Below are positions 37,143-50,000 of a stretch of DNA of 64,000 bases, one piece after another. How positions within the stretch are numbered: position 1 is the first letter of the stretch; every line of letters starts with the position of its first letter. The DNA is taken from contig PEDN01001353.1 of assembly GCA_003864495.1 (NCBI GenBank), positions 992,001 to 1,056,000 on the forward strand, in the 5' to 3' direction. Position numbers and translations under genes: made by a program. Under the pieces are notes generated by a model that searched no databases, was not told the origin of the DNA, and was given only the letters and a program-made list of their open reading frames with translations. The stretch is from Nemopilema nomurai. Taxonomy: Eukaryota; Cnidaria; Scyphozoa; Rhizostomeae; Rhizostomatidae.

Positions 37143-40100
37143 AGTTTTCATGGCACATCTTTGGCTTGCTTGTTTGAGGTCTTAAGAATGTTTGGAAAAG
37201 ATAAGATGGATTGTGTTGACTGAGGAATCTAGAAAAGTGAGTGTTAGATTAACCAAGAAATAGATCTGCTCGAATCCGAAGTCGCATATTTTGGGCTAAT
37301 CTAATGCTCAGGAGTATACAGCTGATAATTTAATCCCCAAATCCCCAAAATCTGAATTAATATTATGTTTACTCAGGGTTTCTTCAAATTTAGCTCACTC
37401 GGACAATCTGTAATCCTGTGGCTTTGACGAACAAAATGGCGCACTCCTACGAAGTGAAAGACTAGATCTTGGTGGCTTAGGGATAGCAATGTTTGTCAGG
37501 GTCCTCGGTGATCCCCGGATGATTCATCTCCATATCAAAGAAGCACCGGGCTGCAATTTTCCCAGAGCCATTCAATCGTCGCAAGCAGGGCGAAAAATTT
37601 CTTAATAAAGAAAATCCTTTGATAAAGGGATCACCTTCCATTTCATTTTTGCGCACACCACGATGATAACTATAACAACGTGATATTAAACAGGCAAATA
37701 GAAGAATAATTCACATACCTGCGGAACAATGGAAAGTGAGGTGGACGTTGTCGTGGAGTCGCGTTACTTTGGACGCTGCGGAGATGCAAGCGTTGTTTTG
37801 CCTTATGACTCCATCGAATGATAACCGTATGCCCTCTTTGGGTTCTTTCACTGGCTATGTGTTTGCACTTGAGCCCTATTTTAGAGAAGGTAGTGACATA
37901 GGCATCTTGAATTGAACTCGTTCCGCAAATCTACCAGATTGCTTGGATGGTACGAGAGAGAAATGAGAAGGATTGCACAGCAAATGAATGTTATAATGAG
38001 AATTGCCCCTACACGCCCATACAAATAGAAAGACTTATGTCATTACAAAACTTTCTAGTTTATTTCGATTCGTCGTACACAATAAAACTTTGTAAATTGG
38101 AACAGAACCAGGGTTACGATGCCTTGGCCACTGGATTTGGAAAGGGAGAAAGGGTCCAGATAAAGTGCATATTGCTTAAAATGGGGCACAATCATTCGAA
38201 AAATGCTACACAAACTATTGATGATTTTGAAATTTAGAGCTTAAAAAGTCACCAGCAATCAATCCAAGGGGTGTCACTGCATTCTTTTTTCTGGGGAGTG
38301 GAAGGTGGCTGCAAAGTTGCTCTGCAAAAATATTTTGTCCACTCAAAGGTAAAAAAGCCAAAGTTGGGACAAAAGCATGAATAAACTCGAAGCTTCGTTG
38401 TAGCTAAAGGACGGCAAAAAATATTGCTACTTCCCCCTGAAGCGCCACACTATTGCTTTCGACCAGCATTTGATAACTTCCTCTAGCTTTATATGCATCT
38501 CTGAGCTCCTTTTAAGCTTCCAATCAAATAAAGTCATTAAGCTCATCATCGTTCATTGTTGACCAATTGCAGCTCTTAACAATCATGATCAATGAAGAGT
38601 AGTCTGAATCTTTTAACCCTGAAATGACGCCCCTAATAGAGCAAGTCTAAGATTGTGTCCCATCGGAAATGTCAATCATGCGCCATCTACTTGGTGCTAA
38701 AAAATATCAAAGACATAGCTGATTCAGAAATTAATTCAGGTTGTCATTACCAAGAATATCACAACAAGTAAAATTGAGCTAATGGGCAAAACTCAAGTCA
38801 TTCTAATTAGCATTGTTATTCTAGTCAGGGGTCGTACAATTTATCACAAATGCGTTGATTGTTGAAATTGCCTGGAATCCTTCTGACTCCACAAAGCTGG
38901 GTTATGAGTAGTATTTAATTGGAAATGTTCGAAAAGACATCAAAATACCAAAAAGCTGATACTCTATTACATTAAAATTATCCAATTTTAATTTGGCCTA
39001 GGCTAGTAGAAATGGTAATCCCTTTGGCCTTTGAAGCTAAATGAATATATTATAGCATGCATTGGATTGGTTAAGATCACAATGCTGAAATGGATGGAAA
39101 ACTTTTCTTGTTCTATGCTGCTTTTCCTGTGCTGCTTTTCAAATGTATTCAACCATCACTCGCTTCTTTTGTTACCATTTCTAAACCTACCTTTCCACAA
39201 CTATTTCTAGGGGCTATGTCCTTTAGGAACATATATTTAGAAGTATACAAAGAATTTGAAAAGCTATAAAAGCCTAATTATTTTATTATGCTACACCATC
39301 TGCATGTTTTGTTACGTGACTTACAAATTCTACATTATGTCTTTCCATCATTTCATAAGGTATACTTCTGGCTGTGCAACCGACAATTTGCTGACTTTTA
39401 TATCTCTTAATTTTATGATTCCATTCAGCTCCTAAGGGTTTTTTTAGTTTCTAAATTAAGAAGCCTTTAACAAATTTTTGTAGAAATACTGGAGAATGGA
39501 GAATTCCCCCTTTTCAATGCATGCTTACATGCTATCAATGGAATATCAGTAACGAAAACTCTGATGCAAATTCATTGATTCATAGTTTACAATTGTTTAT
39601 TTACCTGGATGTACTTTTTCGCATATGGGGCTGAGAACATTAAACAGGTTCAAGAGGGGAGTGGGTAACAGCATTTAAAGCAAGACAGAGGCTCCTAAAC
39701 TGCTCTAAAGAAATGACCCCTAGCTATTTCGCTTCATAAGACTCATCTCAACTAATTCAGCGGCATCGAGATTCGATTGATTACGATTTGCTAGAAGCTT
39801 ATGAAACTCGAATGCTTAGAGCCAAAGCGATTAACAGGAATAGAATATTTTTGCATTCTGGTTTTCCGACTACTACTAATTAAAATAAAGCTCAAATTAG
39901 AAGTTTATCTTTATGTTTTGCATACTAACTCTAGTTGCTGAGTTTTTAAGGAAATCTTTGTTGTCTCTTTCCTTAATTTAGTCACCTCTTGAGAATACGT
40001 TGGTGTATCATGGTAAACTGTTACCAGGACAAATTCAAAATCAACTCAAAATTTGACTAACACGTGCTATAAACAACTTCTTGGAACAGTAGGTACATCC

Positions 40101-43100
40101 AGAAAATGTTGCGTCTTTTTCTAAATAGAATGGTACAGGCGTTCGACTCTTGGTTCATGTTAGCAGATCTTCACATTCTTGGTCTCACTTTGTTGTCTGG
40201 ATTTAATAGAGCAACCTGAATATTTTGTTGCATTAGGTTAGTTCTCATCAAGCAACTTCCCCAAAACTCTCAAGATCAAAATGGAACGATCACATGGGAC
40301 AAAACCGGCAAGTCTATATAAAAACGTATTAAAAATGCCAACACCGTACTCTGATTCTCTCTTTCGTGCTTTAAAATTTGTTTTTAAGATAATTTTGTGA
40401 ACAAATAAATCTCTTTCATGCTATGTATGCTTTTCTTAGTTCTGTATTTAGTTTTGTATTTAGTTTTGAATTTATTTGTACGGCCCACTGTAAATCAAGT
40501 GCCTAAAGAAGTCCTTTGACCGACGTTGCCACAGTGCCTAAAGAATTCAAAATGAAATGAAATGGAAAGGAAGTGAAGCCTAAAAAGATCCGATTTACAC
40601 AAACCGGATTTTTAGCTAGATACTCAATCAAAAATGAGAATTGCTTTGAACTTCACTTTTCGGTGCATTAAAGTTTGGTTGGTTGCTTTTGGGTTATTTT
40701 TATGGCAATTTGTAGGCTACCATAAATGACAGTAAAAGCCAATAGAGGTGCACCAAGATGTAATGCGCTCCGCCATTTTAGGTTGCGCCATTATGGTAGT
40801 TTCGACCTTCGCAGAACCTCACTTCAAGTCTGGCCGTTACCTCGCTGCCATTTTCCGACTCTGAACAACGTAACGAGATCAGTTTTGCTGACGTGCCCTA
40901 TACTTTCCGTTCTGCGCTGTTTGCTTGCGACCAGATGCCAGTGTGGCCGTCAATTTCGTTCCCACTGGCAACCCTAAAAGTCTCGGAAGGGAGCAGTTGA
41001 CGTTTTACTTAAAGTTGGTCAAAATTGCCAACAACTTTCGTCGCTTATGTCAAATTAATTTCTCCTGAACGTGTGGGCAGCTGTGTACACTTCCATCGAA
41101 GATCAAAGACGTAGAATATGAAGAAACTTTATCCTTAACCGTTCTAACTAAATTCTTTTTATGCTTTGTTTATTTACTGTTCAGCAGACTTCGGGTTTTT
41201 TGCAGCTAACCAAACACACCAATTTAAATCAAATGCAACTCGTTAAGGACAATTTAATATTTCATGTTATTAAAGTTTCGGCCACTGGAGACAAGCGTGG
41301 ATGCTGTGGCCATATAATAATAATCATCAGATTTGTTCCTCGTGGTCATCACTATCTCTCTAGTTGCCGTCACGTTATCGTTTTAGTTCGAAACAAGGCG
41401 CTCCAAAGACCACACATTGTGATCAGATTTTCGGCCACTCCATTATCTCCTCAACGTCAGTGATGCCTTTTCATGACATCATGTGCCTCTATTTCTGGAA
41501 CACCTTAGTTCTAAAAATGACACATTGAATGTACAAATTGACTCACGCTTCTGCTCCCGTCATTCAATCTTTTGTGAGTAGAAGCCTGATCTTTAGGCAT
41601 CACCCATGCTTGGATTGTTTTCTAATTTCCCATTTCGGAAAGTAAATCTTTTCAATTACATTTTTTACTAATGTGTTTTGGTACGTATTTGAATCCGGGG
41701 AATTTTTTAAAACTGTTTGCACTATCAAATGGAAAATCTTGGGCTTCCGATGGCAAGATATCGACTGCAAGAAGCATAAGATTAATAGCGTGTTTGCATG
41801 CGTGCGTTTTGAATCGCATAGCCTTAAAACTTGGATCTGTTTTCGTATCATTGCCCAAAAGCATTCAAAAAGCATTTGACGGTGTAAAGACTGCCGGTAT
41901 CACAACAGCTAGAAATAAACGAATTTCCTGGCACGCTCTCCTCCTGCGCTTTGATCTCGTAATCAGGAAACGTAATCGAGGCGCTGGATGGTGTTAACTA
42001 GCCCTGCCAATCGGGTTCGGCCTTGATGTCAAAACGTAATCACACACAACACTTTCGCCTTTGAGGACAATTATCAGGTCTTAGAATCTTGCGGTATCTT
42101 CCAGAGGAAACAGCTTGCTTCGATCTCTAATGTTCAGGAAAAACAAATAATCCAAAATCGTAGTTTCTTCAGTTCCAACACGTCAATATTAATCTGAGCA
42201 ATAGTCAGAAACTTCAATGAAAAGAAATTTTGCACGAATTTTCTTGTGGATAGAGCTTAAAGTTAAGCTTGAACACTACTTGCTGAATATTGTAACCTAT
42301 ACAGTCATATAACCCATTAGTAATTACCATATTTTAGTTATGCCTTCCAATCTTTTCGACAATTAAGGTGACAGAGGAAAAAAACGTACTCAGCATTACA
42401 GTATATGAAGAAGTTAAGGTTCAAAGACCCCATAGCTTTTTAAGTCGATTCATAAAGGTTTAAGTAATATTCTCCGATTCATTTATCTCAAAATTCTTTG
42501 AGTTAATTTTCAAAATGTACGTTTTATGGTTTAAATCCTTCGAATTAGTTTCGACAATGCCTGTCAATTATTTGTGTTATTAATCATTGTCTTGCATCAT
42601 GCTTTAGATTATCTCTAAAAGATTGTGTTAGACACCTTGCAGTAATTCATATCAGGCGTTCAAGTTCGTCAATAAGCTGAAACTCGACTTTTTTAATAAG
42701 CAAAGTTTCCCCTGAAGCATGCCTTTATCGCAGTGTTTTGAAATTCACGTTCTGATAGGTGTGATATGTGCCTTTGTTGTAATGTTAACAGTTTTACAGA
42801 GTAGCGTTTCCATAGCCTATGACGTGAATTTCAGTATGGAGCTGCCACCCTACCAAGCTAATTGTGATATTCTGATCTTGGATCGTGCCTTGCTTCTACG
42901 CACACGGCTGTAGTAGATAACTGATTTAGCGTAGGAGATACGTCAGCTTTTCTTTCACTACGCGCGAAAACCTTGACTAATGCATTCACGTCTGCCTTTG
43001 GGTATGCAAAAGCCCTCTGCCTGTTTATACGCGATATTAGAATCTTGTATTGACGTCTCTCTCATCAACGGCAAACACACCTTTGTCTAGAATTCAGAGT

Positions 43101-46100
43101 TTAGCATTTGGATTTATCTCTTGACAAGTTTCGAGCTGGGGATTTCAAAGTCTTTGATCAGCTCTCTACCAATATTGAACTAGTTGGCTTGAAATTCGGC
43201 TCAGAAGGACAATGATGATTAAAAATGTAAATGACTAAGTGAATAAGGGTCGTTTGCACTTCTGTTTGAGCTGTGTGAAATAGTCCCAGATGTTGAATTC
43301 GAAAGAATTGGAAGTCAAACATCCTTGCCTCGCCTTTTGAAATAGGAAAATTATTGACAGTTTGTTAAGGAAATCCGATGAATTAAAAAAAACATGAAAA
43401 ATTTCACAAATTAACCCTAAAAAGCAATGAAAATGGAATTAGTCGTTAAGTCTTGAGCTAACGAAGCAAGAGACAAGCAATCAGTAGGCGATGCCCATGC
43501 CTCAAAACAGCGACCCAATTTATGAAGAGAACATACAAGTCAATGTACGCTGCTCTCTCCCCACATTCGCTTGTATTTCTCGTTCCGTTCTTGTTTGCTT
43601 CGACCCTGTTCGTTTGCTTTTAAAACGTTACCAGCTAAAATGAAGAAAGCCAAGGTCATGAAAGTGGTAATATTTGTATGAAAAGTGGACAAATATTGTC
43701 TATCAAAATCTTTGCGCACTTCTGTTCTTGTTCCAGCTAGCTGTTTGATAGGCAGTAAACAAATCATAATTTGTTTTTCTTTGTTCCACCAGTAGCAATG
43801 TCTTCGGTTAGACGAGGTGCTGTAGATTTGTGTTCCAAATAAAAATGCAGATTTGTCCTGTCAAAGACAGTGATTTTAAAACAGTCTATTTGAGGGTTTT
43901 ACAGTTTTAGAGGATGGAAGATTTGGAACTAGGCTGATTAACAGAAGTGAAAAGACACTTCCCAGAACCGCCTTGGTGCTAATGTTATATAGAACACTGT
44001 GCTGTTGAAGCATTTTACCAGATTTAACATCAATGTTTTCGTGTTAAGTGATACGCGAATGGGTCGGGCGAGAGTTAGTCAAATGCAAGTTTCTGGCGGC
44101 TTCAAGTAACATTAAACACACAGGTTAACTTTAGTCAAACGACCTCTGCAACCAATGAATGGCAAAGTCAGCCAATACAGAGCTGATCCTCAAGCGAGTG
44201 AGTGCCTTTCAGAGTTACGGCGCCAATTGCCATTCTGTCCCAGCCCCATATTACATTTCTTTTCACTGTATTGCTCGACTTCTGTTTCTCAAGCAAACTC
44301 ATTAAAACTTAAAGCTAGTACTGTCTATGGTTCTTTCGACCATGTTGCTTTCTAGGGTGTGCTAATGACTTGTCATTGCTGATGCTTTGTATGTTTACCC
44401 TTTTAGTCAATATCATAAGTATTTGATTTATTTAAAGCCAAACATACTGGCTGAAGTTACAGGGTCAATGAAGGCCAAAAGAAGCTTTTAACTTTTTCAA
44501 ATTTTGACTTGTGGAAGATTGGACGATCGGTGTTTCTGAAGCTGCCTTAATGGCACGACTGAAGCTTGGGATTTGGCAAGCTTTGAGAAGAGCCAAGGCC
44601 AATAGAAAAATTGCACCTCGTTATGCGGTTTATTCGCGTGTGTGCCTAGATTTTAATGAATTGTTATATGTCACACTGCTCAGGGATATTCTCAAAGAAT
44701 GATTGAATGTCTGTGGGTGTGCGACACATCCTGCATCAGTAAAAGGCCAAAAACACAATCGATTTAACGTTGTAACCCAAGTTTGCACAGCGAAGAGATT
44801 CTGTTAATATTTACCTTCGATTTCCTACAGAACGAATTCCAAAGGCCGCAATTAATGTTAAGCAAATTTTGAACCAGCTAAATACAGAACGGCTGTTTGT
44901 TGAGGACAGTAAACTGACAATTTCGTTGTGGGTGTTTCCCATTTTGCTGCCCACGGAAAGAAATTGTCCAATTATTTGTTTAAAGGGGGAAACAAATTTA
45001 ATGTTTCGATTTTATCTCTGCATTTGCGTTAAATCATTAGATGGAACACGAGATGTTTGTCTTTCCAAAGCTGAGTGGAAGGTTGATGGACTATTTGTGA
45101 CCTTTCCCGTGCACCTTTTCCAAAAGTGTCATTCACCTGTCCTGGAGAATTCCTCGTCCATCTTGTGCATCGTTCACGCAGCTCCCACGCATAGGCTAAA
45201 CTCTGTCTAAAGTGCCCTAATGTTTAAACCACCGTGGTCAGCGTCATGTGTGACTAAACGCAACTCAAACCTTGCCAACTCACAAGACGACTCAAACCAT
45301 CCAACATAAGAGCATAACATTTCTATGAACAATGTTGCTTCTATCTACTACTGCCCCAGTGCCTTTCACCTCAAAACACAATTATTCCACTGACATTTCT
45401 TCAGAAGCCAAGATTTCACGGGAAGTGTTTCTCTTATGACCCCCTTTTTGGGTTAAAATGGTCTTATCGAATTGTACTGATATGATTTAGTCTTTATCTG
45501 CATTATTTCATTTTTTCATGCTCAGGTCAAGTTTCTATTAATACCTTGGAAAATTATATTCTAGAAGAAAATCATCAAAGAGAGAAAGAAACAAGAATGG
45601 AAGTAAACAATGTCCCACTCCAAAGAACCATCTTGGTACATGCAAGCGATTGATCAGAGGTTTGAACATTAGCTTAATCAAATTTATTCATTACTTAATA
45701 ATTTTCAGCCTTTCTATCTTGAAGAAATTTCACATAGTTACTATCTAAATTACCTCAGCTACATTTCACAGACATTTTTCAACATTAGTGATGAAGTTTG
45801 GCGATTTTTTGGATAGTGAAGCCAAATGACACCCTAACCCTTCTTCTTACACGTTAGAAATTGTGGGTCAAGGCCTCTGACACCTGGAAGTCTGTTTGAT
45901 CTGTTACTGCTTGTGCATAACTTGCCAGCTGAAGTTCAGAAAACGAGATATTAATTGTAAACTTTGGTTCCAAACTGCGAGATCAGCACCAGTTCACATT
46001 AAGAGCCTGCACACACTTCAGCAGACACCGCAAAGTTATTATCTGCCAGGACAATTATAAACGCGTTTTTTAGTTTTGCGATAGTATACAAGCTATCAGG

Positions 46101-46753
46101 CTTTGCTCTAGGTTGTTCACAAGGTGATGTTTTCATGAAACTTTTTGGGAAAGAAATAACGTTAATCATTTTAAGCGTACTTGATTGCTAAAGATGTTTT
46201 TTGTGTTTTGGCGATCTGCAGTCATATGTAGCATGGAAGCTTGCGTCACTATGTCTATTTCTGGTCTGGATTGATTGTAACTTTGTCTAAGGCGTCAAAG
46301 GAATAGCCTGATCGTTAAAACTGTGGGAATCTCGCGAACCATTATTCATATGAGGAACTAAATGATTTACAAAACATAATGATGCATTTAAGGTGAATTT
46401 TGCACATTCCCAAAGAAGGCCGTGGATTTCTGTTAGCAGTACAACCCTCGATGAAGGCGAGCTTGTTGCGTCATCGTTGCCTAGTAAAGAGGACCATATG
46501 ACAAGTTCTTGGGAGTATCGAATTCGTACGGACAACTCTGGTGAAACCATATGCGTCAAATATTAAAATTGTACGACACGTCCTAGTTAAACCCAATATT
46601 GACTCAGTGTAAACCTAAACTCGCAACGTTAACAATAGAACGTTTCATATCTATTGAAAGCGACTTTCCCCTCTTTGATTTTTGACACAAATTCTGAAAT
46701 CTACTTTTGAGGAAACGACTGTTTACATATTGAAATCGAAGTTGTAGATTTTG
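37143..46753. other. gene-poor region, no gene seen
   Basis: About 9.6 kb of AT-rich DNA. ORFs of 60-113 codons occur on both strands (for example 37947-38237, 41161-41463, 41671-41997, 44869-45210) but none shows a recognisable domain or consistent splice signals. A possible helical, basic frame at 44511-44702 is also unrecognised. Confidence 0.35.
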
Positions 46754-47029
46754 ATGTCAAAGTCGAGGCCTTCGGCAAATCGTCGCGGGCTGCGGAGGTG
46801 GTCTGGCCTCGAATGCGCCCTCGTTGCTCCCTTTGCAGTGTCCATGGGGGCTCGTAGTAGAACTAGTACTAGCATTGCGTCTGTGGACATTTTGAAAGAG
46901 CGTTTAGACCAAGCCATGAACCCCAAAATCAATACAAGCAGAAGTAGGTTGTTGTTTAGACCTATAAGCATTGAAGACCCAGTGATACAATCCAAAAGGA
47001 GAGAGGAGGGGGGCAGTAGATTGAGCTGA
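46754..47029 (+). CDS. unidentified basic 91-residue ORF
   Basis: ATG 46754 opens a 91-residue frame that begins MSKSRPSANRRGLRRWSGLE. It is Arg/Ser-rich at the start, has a helical stretch (SVDILKERLDQAM) and ends in a charged tail. The opposite strand is also open over the same span (46723-47037), so the open frame may reflect base composition. GC content is higher than in the flanks. I recognise no domain. Confidence 0.18.
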   Translation: MSKSRPSANRRGLRRWSGLECALVAPFAVSMGARSRTSTSIASVDILKERLDQAMNPKINTSRSRLLFRPISIEDPVIQSKRREEGGSRLS

Positions 47030-50000
47030 ATTAACACACATGATCAGTATTTTCATGAATGTCAAATATTGCTCGAATTTTGAGCTTCACATTTTCTTAG
47101 AACCCATTTCCTCACAGCTCATGATGTCTTTACATAATGCTGCTTACATTGGTTTCAAAGGTTATTCTTTTGGATTAAAAAAGCCTTCAGTTTATTTTTG
47201 TCAATAGCTGCAGCCTTCTCGTGAGCAAATAATAGGCACACTTCGGGTTTGTGCCACAAATGCTGAATGCCATTTTATTGACAAAGCGAGAGACTCGTAT
47301 ATGGTATATCAAACTTGGTTTATGATTAGTTAATGCTGGTCATATATCGGTGTGTAGGGGAGGTGTCAACGCACTCAAGAACTGGGCTTAGAAACTGTAA
47401 CTGGCAACTGCGGATGAATGATCTGCCTCGCGGTTTGCCAGGCTCATTCCTCGCTCTTCCGCTGTTTTTTCAACTGTTCAATCAAGGCCTCGCTTTTTCC
47501 TTCTCTAATTTTATCCCGCAAGCATCTGCTCCCAGTTAAGTCTTGGCGCGCTAAATTTCAAGCAGCATCTTCTTTCTCATGATTGCATATGTGCGGAAAT
47601 TGTGTTTCCATGACAGCCTTTTAATAAGTTGAGAAATCAAGCTGTCGGCCTAATTACAGAAGTTGCCTTTGCAAACAACATATTTCTGCTGAGCAAATAT
47701 CCGCACCGCAGTTTGGCCTTTCCATTCTTAGCAAAACATGAGGTTATTCGTATTGCCAAACGCTGAACTAAGGGTCGTGTTTGCTTTCTATTTCACAGTG
47801 AAAGAAATAGGATGGATAGAAAGGCAGACATAGGCATAGACTTTTAGTCGCCTTTCGACAAGCACGGAATCCATTGAACAAACTGCCTCACAGCAGCAGC
47901 AACAACAACAACAACAACAACAGCACCAAAGAAGATGCCCTCTGTCTACGATAACTTACTGTCAGATTTCATTTGCTTACATCACATTACATCTCTCCCA
48001 AGCTTCCCATCTCAGAAGAGGGACTTCTGCCTGCCTTTCTTTTCCTTCATATTCATCAATGTATAACATCCTAGACCCAGTTTCAGGTAGATCTGATCTT
48101 CCCAGCATCAGCAACTTGCACCCATTGAGAAGCCTAACGAAGGCTCTCAGGTTTTGCATTTTCCCGCGAAATTCATTACCACCGTCTTTGTTTTTTCAAA
48201 ACCGCGCTGTCATTTGTACGCTCCGTGTTTGCTTTCAAATTGCCTCGTTGGCCTCCTTTGAGTTCTATATTGGTTTATTCGAGACTTAACCTTTGGCGTT
48301 TTGATGGCCCTAATCCCATTTTCGTACATCCATCTCCACTTCATCACTTCCACCGTCCATCCCCTGACTTTTTTCGTCTTCCAGGCCCTGTCCTACTTCT
48401 CTAAGTCACACCAAACGCCTTTGCAACGGCCTTGTGTCCCACACCTCCAAGTCCTGCACATTATGCCATTTGTGTGTCGCGTTATCATACCTTCCACACC
48501 TTTCATTTAGAGTCTTCCATTGCAACCCAAGTGGCAGAAGCCTAAAAGGGAAGCAATTAAACGATTAGAAAGCAATTCATTGGTCACATGAAATTGCTTC
48601 ACATCAGAGCAGATTCCATCTACGATTGCTAACAAGGGTGGGTCCAGCACAAGCACCATTGAGCTTTCTCACCACCACGTCCTTTCTGTTATTGGGAAGG
48701 CTTTGATAATTTCCAGTATCTATATTCTAAGTTTCATGACTAGAAAACTCTACTTTTTTCGGTTCTTTCTTCCCATGTCAATTCATCAGCGCAAGTCTTC
48801 CGATAACAGCAAAAGTTTATATATCATTATTTGCTTGTCATGCCATTTAATTATTATCTATGCACTTTTACATAAGATGAAATCAAGCAATGAGCCTGGT
48901 TCACAAGTAAACCACTCCGCCCTGCTCGACTCGTAAGCTTGCTTTTAAGTGCATTTTGTTGCTAGTTTTCTGGCGTGAAAGTCTTTTTGTGGGGGTGTGG
49001 AGGGGGCAATACCTTTGGCCCATGCTTCCGCTAGGCATGTACCCCCCCATCTCTGCATATTTCCAAAAGGGTAAGCCAAAGATGAACACAACCGTCATCA
49101 TGTGACGTCATTTCGATGGACATTTTCAACGGTTACTGTCCTGGCTGCCAGGATCAAATGACTTTGATTAAAAACGGTTTCGAGATTTGTTATTAACCAA
49201 TTTTTAATAATCTACACCACGTTGTAGATTATTTATGCATTCAGGGGTCATACACTGAATTGATTGGATATAGAGATTGAAGGTGAGTTTGTTTGTATAG
49301 GTTTAGTCGCTTAATGAGGGTAACATATTGATTTTTAAGACCTTGAGGATGAGTCGATCATTAGAGAAGAGAGCTTGCGGTGAAAACTGATCAAATGGGG
49401 GATACAGCACTGCTCCTTCCGGGTGGTCGCGAATGACCGTGCCAACATTATAGCCCGCCCCCGCGTTGCTTCAGAAAGCTGTGTGCTGGCTTGACCATAG
49501 TGTAACGGACTGTGGGCTTCGTTCTTCCTTTGGTCATGTCCAATGACACTCAATCATCATAATTGTTATTCTTATAATCTTAGCACGAATTCGCAAAGCA
49601 GCAGTTAGCATATTTATATTGTGAGCGGATTACTCGGGTTTCACGTTCCTGTTCAACTGCAGTTGAACTCCAGGCAGTTTTAGCTCTAAATCGTCACCGA
49701 CTTGACCAATCTATTGCATCGACCTCTGACTTCGAGTCATTGCAAAGTTAAATTGAGTTTGGGGGTCGAGAGGAGGCCTCTAGGTTGGCATTTATGATCG
49801 ACAATGGTCTTTCTGATCATTTACTACTTTTGGTTTGGATGTTTTTACCCGAGAATGCTTAAGAATCGGCAAAGATCTGAGCAGGTCTCCACACAGAGAT
49901 CTTGCCTATGTTAATTGAGTAATAATTTCTTGCGCTCCCATCACCTCCGACCGACCGGCGCATCGTCCATTTTCAAACGCGGCGGACGTGCCAGCGGCAA

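Noticed and set aside
42719..42913. 64-codon ORF with a hydrophobic segment resembling a signal anchor
   Set aside because: Hydrophobicity is expected from T-rich codons; no further evidence of coding.
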